A model generated the notes under the pieces. The model searched no databases. It was not told where the DNA came from and saw only the letters and a list, made by a program, of their open reading frames with translations. From positions 1 through 64,000 of the forward strand of contig JASANG010002871.1 in the NCBI GenBank assembly GCA_030248215.1: a stretch of 64,000 bases of DNA. Direction: 5' to 3'. The stretch comes from Enoplolaimus lenunculus. Taxonomy: Eukaryota > Nematoda > Enoplea > Enoplida > Thoracostomopsidae. The position numbers and the translations under genes were made by a program. Below are positions 47,812-58,000 of this stretch, piece by piece (the first letter of the stretch is position 1; each line of letters begins with the position of its first letter).

Positions 47812-47930
47812 TATGTTTCGAAGGAATTAAGAGGAAAAACCAATTATATTCGCATACTTCGGAGGAAGGGGTCGTCCCGACCGTGCAGTTCTGACAAACT
47901 CGATACAGTGTCCTAATTGCAGAAATTTAC

Positions 47931-48995
47931 ATTGCGTTCGCAGTGTAGCCTCATGTCAATGGAAAATACAGTAGGAATTTCAAAACAAAACCTCAAGTTT
48001 CATCACTATTTCGGTGAAGTAATCGGCATTGTTGAGTGTAGACACTGGCATTCCTCACATTTCTGCTTTTTAGTGTAATAATAAAAAACTTCTGTAAGGA
48101 TTTTTGCTATGAGTCATAAAACTAATCCCCATATAGTACCTAAACACAAGTGATAGTAGAATGGAGGGTTACGTTGCCTGATTGTTACTGCTGTGCTTAG
48201 TTTTTAATTTATCGATCATTGCTTCCAAAGATTACCAATTTTCTGCATACAAGTTAAAATTATTCTAACACGACTAGCTATAAAGTTATCGACGTAGCAC
48301 CACATCTACTGTAAAGGTATTTTTTAAAAAAACACGGCAAAAAGTTACTCTATTTTTATTTCACTGTTTAACATAGATTAATTTATACAGATATTTTACG
48401 ATAAATTGAGTTTCATTTATGCTTCTACAACTATTTCACCGTCGTTAGCCAAGGGCTAGAACAGCTGCGTTTGTAATGCACCTGGGCTATCAAGTCACTC
48501 TTTAGTGTATGCTGTTTCCAGCATAGCCGACAGACGTACACAAGTTGCAAACAACCGTAATGTTAACATATTACGGCTATAAAAGCCTAGGCCATTTGTT
48601 TTTAACTTCGCGCGGAACGTTTTTCTTCCGGACTGAAAACATAATAAGCTTTCATAAGGTTTAGATGAATTTTGTCTAAGCTTTCACATGATTTTAATTT
48701 CCACTTACATTAAAAGGCTTCTGAAGTAAAACAGCATCACCTTAATAATAATGATGTACCTATTTATTTTAGGATTCTTTTAAATTGTTGCAGGATATGC
48801 GTACCCCGTCTTCCTGACCCTTTTATGGCCTGCTGGTTAAGGTTGTATTAAATATATAAACTGACAAAATGTAACCCAATAGTTTAATAGAGGTAAATCG
48901 TGTCTCAAGCTACCACAGTTTTAACGTGAACCCCGCATTAGATCATATATTTTGTTATGTGGAATCAACATGTGCAAAACGTATTCCTGGGTGCA
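47931..48995. other. Gene-free interval
   Basis: AT-rich, no ORF of note. TTAACGTGAACCCCGCATTA at 48920 is the complement of TAATGCGGGGTTCACGTTA at 4656, so part of this is another dispersed repeat family. Confidence 0.55.
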
Positions 48996-49002
48996 ACAAT
49001 TA

Positions 49003-49495
49003 CTGTAGTGACCCGAATTAGAGGGAAAAACTGATATTTATTTGGCCTCTCCAGAGGGTACCCTACACTGTAAAAAATACTGAGTCAAATTGACTCTCTC
49101 CGAAATAGGCTCTACGGGACTACACAAACTGAGTCAAATTCGACTCCAAAAGAGTCAAACGTGCGACTTAGTGAGTTGAATTTGACTTTGGCGGAGTCGA
49201 ATTTGACTCAGTTTGTGTAGTCCCGTAGAGCCTATTTCGGAGAGAGTCAATTTGACTCACCATTTTTTGCAGTGTATGTTATTTGGTTACGGCTGTTATT
49301 TATTTCGTACTGATATATACGGTATTGAAGCTACATCCGCTGAATTTGTATTTTTAAACAAGTTTAGTAAAGCGATAATGCAAGGTGATACTTAGGAATG
49401 TAAGTAGTTTCAAAACTTAAGTGTGATTTAAAATTTGGAAATCAACTTTAGCTGGTCATAGAGACCCAACCATCTCTATATTTGGGTCACTGCAG
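49003..49495 (+). mobile_element. Family E TIR element carrying a family C insertion
   Basis: CTGTAGTGACCCGAATTAGA left and TTTGGGTCACTGCAG right, TA on both sides. It shares ATTTATTTGGCCTCTCCAGA with the copy at 58917. No coding capacity. Confidence 0.85.
49066..49274 (+). mobile_element. Family C MITE nested in family E
   Basis: CACTGTAAAAAATACTGAGT to CACCATTTTTTGCAGTG with flanking TA. It interrupts the family E element of 49003-49495. Confidence 0.9.
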
Positions 49496-50032
49496 TATAA
49501 CCGAAAGTCAGCAATCAACAGATGAATAAAAAAATTTTCACTAAAAATTATTCAATATTTCAAAAGAATTACAGAGATAGGGTCCATTTTTTGAACCAAA
49601 TATGTTTTTATACTGGGAATGCAACGTACGCTTAAAACGCATAAAAGCTTAGTGCTAAAAATTCATCCTCATCTTTTCCCACAAAATAATTTTAGAATTA
49701 AAAACTGAAAAAGATCATATTTAAAATTCAAAACTGCAACACTTTAACCATTTTCTCACACTACAAAGACAGTTGTCAGAATGCTTGTCAAAGTCGCGCA
49801 AATGCTTATAAAAATATACAAAACAGTTTAGCTTTGCGTTTTTCTCGAAAGTGTCTGGATTTCAAAAAGTTAACAAAACAAACATTTTTCAAAGGATAAT
49901 TAAATTTATTGCTCAAGTCAATATTTTGAAGATAATTGGACTTTATCAAGCAAAAACTATACAACTGTCTTAAAATACAAAGAAATTTTCCTCAATTTGT
50001 CACATTTTACTGGCAAATGCCTGACTCCGATT

Positions 50033-50430
50033 GTTGTTTTTGTAAAAGTTTCGCAACCGGACGTGAAAAAAACGGACCTCTGGTAAAAGTCGGAGATTAT
50101 TGCAAATTTTGCCGGAGCCGGAACTGTAGCTTGTATGTTGGAACAAAATTTGGTAATAAATAAATGTATATATTGAATATGTAAAATTTTAATATCTGCA
50201 AAGTGTTAATTGTTATTAATGCTATCTATTTCAGAAATTTCGACATTTTAAATATATTTGCACCTAAAATCATATACTACCATAGTCGCTGACGATCACA
50301 TGGTTTATAAGGTACGAAAAATTTCTCTACCAAAATTGTTATAACCTCTGGCAAAAATTCTATCGGAGCCAGAATCTGTTGGAAGATTAATATTTTGCAG
50401 GAGCTAAAGCCGGAGGCAAACTTCGGGCAG
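50033..50430. mobile_element. Family H element, decayed
   Basis: GCAACCGGACGTGAAAAAAA, TTGCCGGAGCCGGAACTG, CTATCGGAGCCAGAATCTG and AAAGCCGGAGGCAAACTTC. Confidence 0.55.
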
Positions 50431-50590
50431 GCAGGCCCGTAGCCAGCTCACCTTGCTGGGGAGGCTAATAAATTTTCAGGAGAGGCATTCAAGGTTTTTT
50501 ATGGGTTTACAACCAAGGTTGAAAACTTTCTAGTCGGGGCCAAGGGGATGAGCCCGCCTGCCCCGCCCGCTTGGTCACGGGTTCCAGTTC
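50430..50590. repeat. Family G repeat, reverse
   Basis: GGCCCGTAGCCAGCTCACCT left, TTGGTCACGGGTTCC right; central ACAACCAAGGTTGAAAACTT. Confidence 0.72.
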
Positions 50591-51049
50591 GGGTGTACCT
50601 AAATATATAGCATGCTCCATGAGTGGCTAATGAAATGATGTATATACTTTGCGTATCATTTAATAGCTGTTTACCACAAAATTGCAATTCCAAAACAAAA
50701 GCGGAAACGGAAGCAGACGCGCAGATATATAATGGTGCAAACCTAATATTTTCGGTCAAATCTTTTGAATTAAAACAAAATTAAAATCCTGGGTACCAAT
50801 AATTCGACAAATTGGAAAGCCTGCGCTTAAAAGTGTCTTTTTCTGGTCTCTTCAAAAAATTTCGTGAAGAAATATATCCATTCTATCCTCCATATTGAAC
50901 ATTTTTAAACAAGCGCTAAACAGTATATAATCATATATATAATGGTTAAATGCATTTTTAACTAGAGATACGCACCGAGCACTAAACAGAAGACAAAACT
51001 TTCATAACCCACGTAAAAATTGCTAGATCCACCACTGAGTCCAGGTTGG

Positions 51050-51340
51050 TAAGAAATCCGGTATTTTTTCACCGGAATTTTCCGGTATTTTCGGTATTGA
51101 AATTTTTTCTCATTCGAAAATTAAAGAAAAATTGGCATATTATTGTAACTTATTTATCTAAAATTGTGCCATACTCCATAATTTATCATACGTTTTCATA
51201 ACTACTGCATTTGTTTCAGGGTTTTGGCATTCTAAATGGTGTGTTTACAGTATTTAAAACAAATAAAATAGCGCTTAAAAACGAATTTCGGTAACAAATA
51301 TTTTTTGTTTACCGCCTCCGGTTCCGGTTCCGGTAGACAT
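51050..51340. mobile_element. Family H-like element, decayed
   Basis: CCGGTATTTTTTCACCGGAA then ACCGCCTCCGGTTCCGGTTC. The interior is AT-rich. Confidence 0.5.
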
Positions 51341-51918
51341 TATATTTGTATACAATATATATTTTTTTGCACAAATACTTATATATCCCTATATATGTAT
51401 ACTATCATCCAATATGAACATAAAAATACTCAAAGCAAAACAGAAAAACTGGAACAGCAGCAACGAAAGACGCTGCCGGTCTAGAAAATGCTTCGCCAGT
51501 ATCTTGAAAGCTGATGGTAAACAAATATGGCCAGGCGAAAACCGAAGCTACAGTTATGTGCCTCGAACACAACATGGGCCTGCTTAGCCTGGATCTATTA
51601 AGCCATACGCTGTGGGTGACGGGAGCCACGTCAAATTAGGCACGCCGATAATCTCTAAATCGATTGGTCGTTTATAATCATACATTTTATACTGAATAAT
51701 TGTTTCCAAAAAGTAATTTTTTTCAAAATTATTTTTGTAGGAGCAACCGGTGACCCAGTCCGGTTTACGGCCTGAGAAACAAACCGTTCATAGATGCGCC
51801 GTTGTGGACTATGCTATCAAGCATCTAAGCACAACAGCTGTTGCTTTAAAGAAAGCCACAGGGGAACTACATTTGTTAGCTTAAAAAACTGTTTGCATAG
51901 TTCGCATAATTGTAAGTT

Positions 51919-52134
51919 TTCCCAGACAATGTTTAGGACAAGGCCGTAACAGTATAGTATAAGCACAAAACCGAAACTTTAATGTAAGCCTGAGGTTAAG
52001 CCTAAGCGTAACAATGAGCTTATACCTAATAAAAGCTAAAGCCTGACCAAAATAAGTTAGTTTAAAGCTTAAGCTTACTTTACTGCAGTTCCAAATTTGT
52101 TCCAAATTTTCTAGAGCGACAAAGACTTTAGACA
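51919..52134 (+). mobile_element. Family A MITE, degenerate
   Basis: Keeps GGCCGTAACAGTATAGTATA, the CCTAAG-type middle and AAAGCTTAAGCTTAC; both ends are decayed. Confidence 0.6.
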
Positions 52135-52990
52135 ACTTTTAGAAAAATATGAATCGTAGAAGGCAGCAATGTTTCATCTACATGAAATTTATCCACTCGC
52201 GAAATGAAATGACGACTGTGCTTCAGTTGGTCAGTACACAATTATACATTTTAGGGATTTGAGACGACATGTTTGGATTGGTGGTCCTTAAGCGATATAT
52301 GGCAGCGCTAAGCATCTATAGTTGTTATACAGTGGCTCTTGTACGCTTTCTAATCACAAGCTTAAGCTCTTAGTCAACGTTTAAACCTAAGTGTAAGCCT
52401 GCGAGTCTAAGAATAGTCTGTGCCAAAGCCTACATAGACAAAGTCCTAGCTTAATCCTATCCAGTTAGTCAAGTTATGCCAAAACACGGGATATTTCTAA
52501 AACTGTTGGAGGAAATATTTGAAATATCCTGTACAGTCTACATTATATATAAAGTGGTGTGAGTTTCACAATCAATTGGAGTCTGCATCTCTGATTAGAG
52601 TCCATTTGTGAATAGATGACTTGTATTTATTAGAGTCCGTAAAATAGACCAAAGCACAAGGATGGTCTAGTCTGCTCAAATATGTGACAGACACTCAAAC
52701 AACCCACATAAGCTTTGTTAAAACCAGACAAAGGATAAACGGCATGGCTATCAGCAAAAACGCTTCGGATTAGATCGGTTCTGCCCAAAAAAGCATGTAA
52801 AAATAAAGTTGTTGGGTCTAACTAAACATGGGTGTAGTAATAATAACAACCGGTCCATAAAAACAAATAACAAAAGGGTACCTTCTGGGGAGGCAAAATA
52901 ATGATCATCCCACGTCTATTCCTATCAATAAAGTGATTAATGCGTTCGAACAAGAATTCCTGTTTACGATCGAACTATTATGAGAATTTA

Positions 52991-53192
52991 GGCCAATGTT
53001 ACGTTCAGGAAAGTAACAGTAGATTAAGCGTATTCCTAAGCTTAAGCCTAAGCCTAAGCGTTGCAAAAATGTGTTCTTAAGCCTAAGCCTAAGCTTAAGC
53101 CTAAGCCTAAGCAAAAAATATAATCTAGAATCTAAACCTACTCTTTTATAGATCCACCAGAAACTTGGACGCCCCTAAAAGTAACATTGGCC
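52991..53192 (+). mobile_element. Family A MITE, TTACTTT subfamily
   Basis: GGCCAATGTTACGTTCAGG to AAAGTAACATTGGCCC; nine CCTAAG-type units. Flanks AGAATTTA and CGAATTTG resemble an aged duplication. Confidence 0.85.
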
Positions 53193-53641
53193 CGAATTTG
53201 TAATGATTTTTTCACTAGTAATCTTTTTAGCTGTCCTAAGCCTAAAGACAGCCTTAACTTGTGTTGTGCAATCTTTTGCTGTCCTAAACCTAACAACAGC
53301 CAAAACTTAATGTTGTGCTGGTATTTTAAATTAAAACCTTACCTTTATTTTTAAGAGTATATGTCTGTGCCTAATAACTTGTAACCTAATTTAAGAAAAC
53401 GAAATCTCCCTTTAACGTTTACGTTTAAACGTCATAAAGTATCAAACATATTACTTTTGAACGGTTTTGTGTGAAGTTTATAGATAGATATAATTAAATA
53501 ATTGACTTTGAGCCTGTAATCTTGTAAGCTGAATAATTTGCTCTGCTCGCTGATAACAGCAAAATGTTTCGCTAATTTCTTATTAATTTTGTATATTAAT
53601 ATTTATAAAACAGGTGTTTATAAAGTTGTCATAACGTCTAG

Positions 53642-53849
53642 GGCCAATGTGAAGAGCAGGGGCGGAACAGTATTAGAAACATATGTCTAAGCCTAAACCT
53701 AAGCCTGAGCCTAAGCCTAAAGCGCAAGAATGAGTTCATTCCTTAGCGTAAGCATAAGCCTAGGCCAAGCAAAAAATTAGTCTAAAGCTTAAGTTTACTC
53801 TATTGCAGTCTCACAGAAAAACGTTCCGCCCCTGATCTTTACATGGGCC
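53642..53849 (+). mobile_element. Family A MITE with intact 8-bp duplication
   Basis: GGCCAATGTGAAGAGCAGGG to CCCCTGATCTTTACATGGGCC, flanked on both sides by ACGTCTAG. One of the copies that fixes the target-site length at 8. Confidence 0.92.
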
Positions 53850-54106
53850 ACGTCTAGTATTAGCTCGCCATCTACAGATGTGTATACCTAAAATTTAATC
53901 CATTTTCTCGACAGTGCCAAAACTGGTGCCCCAACGCTACTACTGTAACCTCGCCCTTTTAGGGCGCCACTCACAAAGCGAGTCAACGAATCTTGACGCA
54001 TACTCGCAAAAATAGAGCAAACTTCTGGTAAACTTTAATTCGTTTAGGCGCATATAAGCATCGAATCTGTAACAGTACATAGATTTGTGCAAATAAATAT
54101 GGCTTA

Positions 54107-54256
54107 ATGACTGGCACAGGAGGTTGGTATATTTCTAAGTCTATGCATAAACCTAAGTTTAAGCGTGAGAATGAGTTTATATCTAAGCCGAAGCGTTAGA
54201 ATGAGCATATACCTCTACCCACTCAAAAGGTTCCGCCAATAATGTTTATATGGGCC
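54107..54256 (+). mobile_element. Family A MITE, 5' decayed
   Basis: CTAAGTCTATGCATAAACC core and right end TTCCGCCAATAATGTTTATA-TGGGCC. The left end is unrecognisable. Confidence 0.55.
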
Positions 54257-54293
54257 GTGAAAGCTAACAATAACTGCAATCTTTAATCGTTTT

Positions 54294-54510
54294 AGCCTAT
54301 GTAAAGATCAGGGGCGGACCGTTTTTCTGTGGGACTGCAATAGAGCAAGGTTAAGGTTTGGACTAATTTTTTTCTTGGCTTAAGCTTAGGTTTAGGCTTA
54401 GGTTTAGGCTTAGGCTTAGGAATATCCTCATTCTTACGCTTAGGCTTAGGCTTAGGCTTGGGCTTAGAAATATGGTTAATACTGTTCCTCCCTTGTTATT
54501 TACCATAGTC
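54294..54510 (-). mobile_element. Family A MITE, reverse orientation
   Basis: GCCTATGTAAAGATCAGGGG then a core of TTAGGC/TTAGGT units and ACTGTTCCTCCCTTG. The core is a near-perfect TTAGGC run. Confidence 0.82.
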
Positions 54511-54723
54511 TAAGTTAAATTTTCAGCTCTAAACTAACCAGTCGTTCAGCAATGGTCTGGTTTAGGTTTGAAATGAACCAGTCTTTGTATACAGCTTGAA
54601 TCAATCACAACATTCTCGCTGTATTTATATTGCATCGTTGGAAGCTGAAACAACAGCCTACTTAAACAAGCCTTGTTCAAATTGACCTGTATAATTTTTT
54701 GTTTACGAATTGCGTGCTACATA

Positions 54724-54976
54724 CACTGTAAATTCCAATGAGTTGATTAATCAATTCAGCTAGCGAGTTGGTTATTTCTGAATTAATATCAGTAAACAAT
54801 AACTCACTCTGAGAGTTAAGTTGATTCTCACTCAGAGTTGATTTGACTTGCGTGAGGTGTATAATTAACTCAGAATGAATTGAATCAACTCAAAATTCTG
54901 AGTTCTGATAGTCCTAACTCAGACTGAGTGATTCAACTCATTCTGAGTTAAAATCAACTCACTGAAATTTACAGTG
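54724..54976. mobile_element. Family D MITE upstream of the STRA6-like gene
   Basis: CACTGTAAATTCCAATGAGT to CACTGAAATTTACAGTG, flanked by TA. It ends 65 bases before the STRA6-like start codon, so it may contribute to its 5' UTR or promoter. Confidence 0.9.
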
Positions 54977-55041
54977 TATTCTATAGCATTTGTTTTATTT
55001 TTTGATTCTATAAATACTTCACACATACTGATGATATTCAA

Positions 55042-58000
55042 ATGATGACTCGTAACCAAAATATAACCTTGGATCGACGAACCAGGCTAAAAACTGGCGA
55101 AGAAACTGACGAAATAACCTGCAATTATCATTATCATTGGGTTAACTATGAACATTTTGATTACTACATTCTCATTGCTGCGGTAACTTGGCTAAAATTT
55201 TAACTGAATAATAAATAAATATTAACAGGTTATGTTGTAGAATAAAATATTTAAACAAAGATTATTTTTTGCTGTTTTAAATAATTTAATGTGCCCATGT
55301 GATAGGCTGAACTTTTCTTCCGGCCGAATTCCCCCCGGAAAAAACCCCCAGAATTCAATCAACTCTGATTGAGTTAATGTTTACTGTTATTAACTCAAAA
55401 ATGTTCTGAAATAACTAATTCTGTCTCTGAGTTAATGAATCAATTCATCGAAATTTACAGTTTACCAGATTTAAGATACTGCTCAGAAAGTCAGTCCTGC
55501 CAATGGCGGATACAAGGGGGGCCCACCCCGGCCATGGCCCCCCCAACAGCATCTCGACAAAAATTATATAGCAATTTTATGGCAATAGTTCGTGGTTTGT
55601 GTGTGGGTCAAAAATAAAGTTTATTACCTGTGAAATTTTGGCCCCCCCCATTTTGAAATGCTGGATCCACCACTGAGTCCTGCCCAAAAGTATATACTCC
55701 GCACTAATTTACTGTTTTCTAGGTCGTATTAATCGTTTTGTTTTGCCTGGTAAAACGTCGCAAAAATGCAGTACCCGATTATCGTTATGTGCGGTACAAT
55801 GGTATTTTGGGCAAATACTTTGCACAATACCCAGGAGTTGCTTAGTAAGTTTTGGGCCGCTAAATTTTGAAGCATGACCGGTTGTGATCTAAATTGTATT
55901 ACACTTTTTAACTAGAATATGTATGACTACATTGCAAAAAATGGTGAGTAAAATTGACTCTATTGACTCTCTCCGAAATAGGCTCATCGGAGCTACACAA
56001 ACTGAGTTACATTCAACTCAGCCAGAGTCAAATTCGACTCACTGAGTCGCACGTTTACCTCTGGCAGAGTCGAATTTGACTTACTTTGTGTAGTTACGTA
56101 AAGTCTATTTCGGATGAAGTCAATTGGACTCACCATTTTTTGCAGCGTAGTAAACTAAATTAGAGCAAAATACTTTATAGCGGATAGATTTTAGAAGCAT
56201 CATGCGCCAATTTGGGGCAGGTTAAGTAAGGAACATAAAAAATTTATACACTGTAAAAAATGGAGAGTCAAATTGACTTTCTCGGAAATAGGCTTTTCCT
56301 GACTACACAAACTGAGTCAAATTTGACTCTGCCAGAGTCAAATTCGATTCACTGAATCGTACGTTTGACTCTGGCTAAGTCGAATTCGACTCATTTTCCG
56401 TAGTACCGTAGAGCCTATTTCGCAAAGAGTCAATTTGACTCCACATTTTTTACAGTGTAGTTTTAGTCAATTTTAGTTATATATTCAAGACAAAACAAAA
56501 CAAATCTGGTTTCATTTGGTTACGTTTCTCTAATTTGGCGAGCTTGGTACGGGACTTAGTCTGTTTTTTAGGCTCCAAAATTTAAATATAATTATGCCAT
56601 TTTTAGCCCAGTTAAAATGTTTGAAGAATCAAATCATCGGTATATTTATGTCGCAGCGTTTTGCGTCACTGCGTGGAACGTTTACAATGTCATAATGGAT
56701 CAGTTTCCGGCGAGTTGGCAAGACAAACTTCCGTATCAAATTAAATGTACGCATCGCTACAATTGGTCAACTAAATTGGCCAATGAATAGAGCAGAGCCG
56801 TAACAGTAGCATATGCATATTCCTAAGCCTAAGCGTAACAATGAGCTTTATACAAAGCTAAGCCCAAACTACACTGGAGAAAATGGTGATTCAAATTGAC
56901 TCTCTCTGAAATAGGCTTTTGGGGACTACACAAACTGAGTCAAATTCGACTCTACTGGAGTCAAATTCGACTCACTGAGCGACTTGGTTGAGTCGAATTT
57001 GACTCTGGCGGAGTCGAATTTGACTCAGTTTTTGTAGTCCGAAAAAACCTATTTCGGAGAGAGTCAATTTGACTCACCATTTTTTGCAGTGTCAGCATGA
57101 AAAGTAATAAAAAGTGAAAGCTTACCGTATTGCAGTCCCACGTAAAAACGTTTCGCACTTGATTTTTACATGTGCCACTAATTTTGGCAGGACAGTTTTT
57201 AAAATTGCAATATTCCATTATTAAAATGATTTACAGCAGATATATTTTGTTCAGATATCGTTCGCCCTCGACACCGGCATTTGTATCTGTACAAATTTTA
57301 AGAGTTGCAGTACTGTATCATAGTGAAGAAATCATTTATAAAACTGACCACTTAGTCTTAAATTCTAAAGTGCAAATTTTAATTAGAGAACGTGGCCGTT
57401 TCTGCCTTGAGTTCAAAGTGTTTAGTAAAACTGTTTCCGTCTAAATATATCTGAAAACTGTTTTGTCGCATCCTTTTATGTTCAACTATTTGTCCTTTTG
57501 TCTCCGCTTTGTAGGGTGTGACGATAATATATATCTCTTTCGGTTTACAGTAAAAATCGCTATCCGTTTTCGTTTCAATTTCCGTAATTTTGATCACGGT
57601 CTTTTTCCGTTTCTGTGTTATCATTTAACAATAAACACAAAATATCTGCAAGGATAATGTACCTGTTTGTTCGTTTTGATACTATACTGTCGCAGTTTTT
57701 GTAAACTATTAACACAAAAGGTCTCATGGTTTATATTCCCACTGAATATTGATTCAAACTTCCATAAGCGCTACTGGCAGATCCATAGGGATGCTTACGT
57801 CCTCCGTCAGAAAATCCTTTTTATGATAAAATAGCAAGGTTACTCTCTACCTTTCAATTTTGCCCCACAGAAAATTGGCACACATATAAGAGTATACAGT
57901 AAAAATTGAGTTTCATAACATTTGGTAGCTCGCTCGCTCTAATGAGTGCTAAATATACACGAGTTTGAGTTGTGTGGTGCAAAAGCGTTCAGTTAAACGC

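Larger units (their letters stand above)
46936..47930 (+). repeat. Three tandem ~340-bp units, each with a tRNA-like core
   Basis: Units begin near 46950, 47308 and 47655. Shared order in each: a GTGTAGCTTGTGTA-type leader, TAATGTTAACACAT, CACATATATCAC, the tRNA-like core, TATCTTTCGG, GGGGTCGTCGCGACCGTGC, CATGGAGGTCCCACCGAGAT and GGGCGCTGTAAATT; unit 3 is cut short after GACCGTGCAGTTCTGAC. Units differ by scattered changes, so the duplication is not recent. Confidence 0.8.

Noticed and set aside
54360-54480. Interstitial telomere sequence
   Set aside because: The TTAGGC runs are always inside family A elements with GGCC ends, so they are element cores, not telomere remnants.
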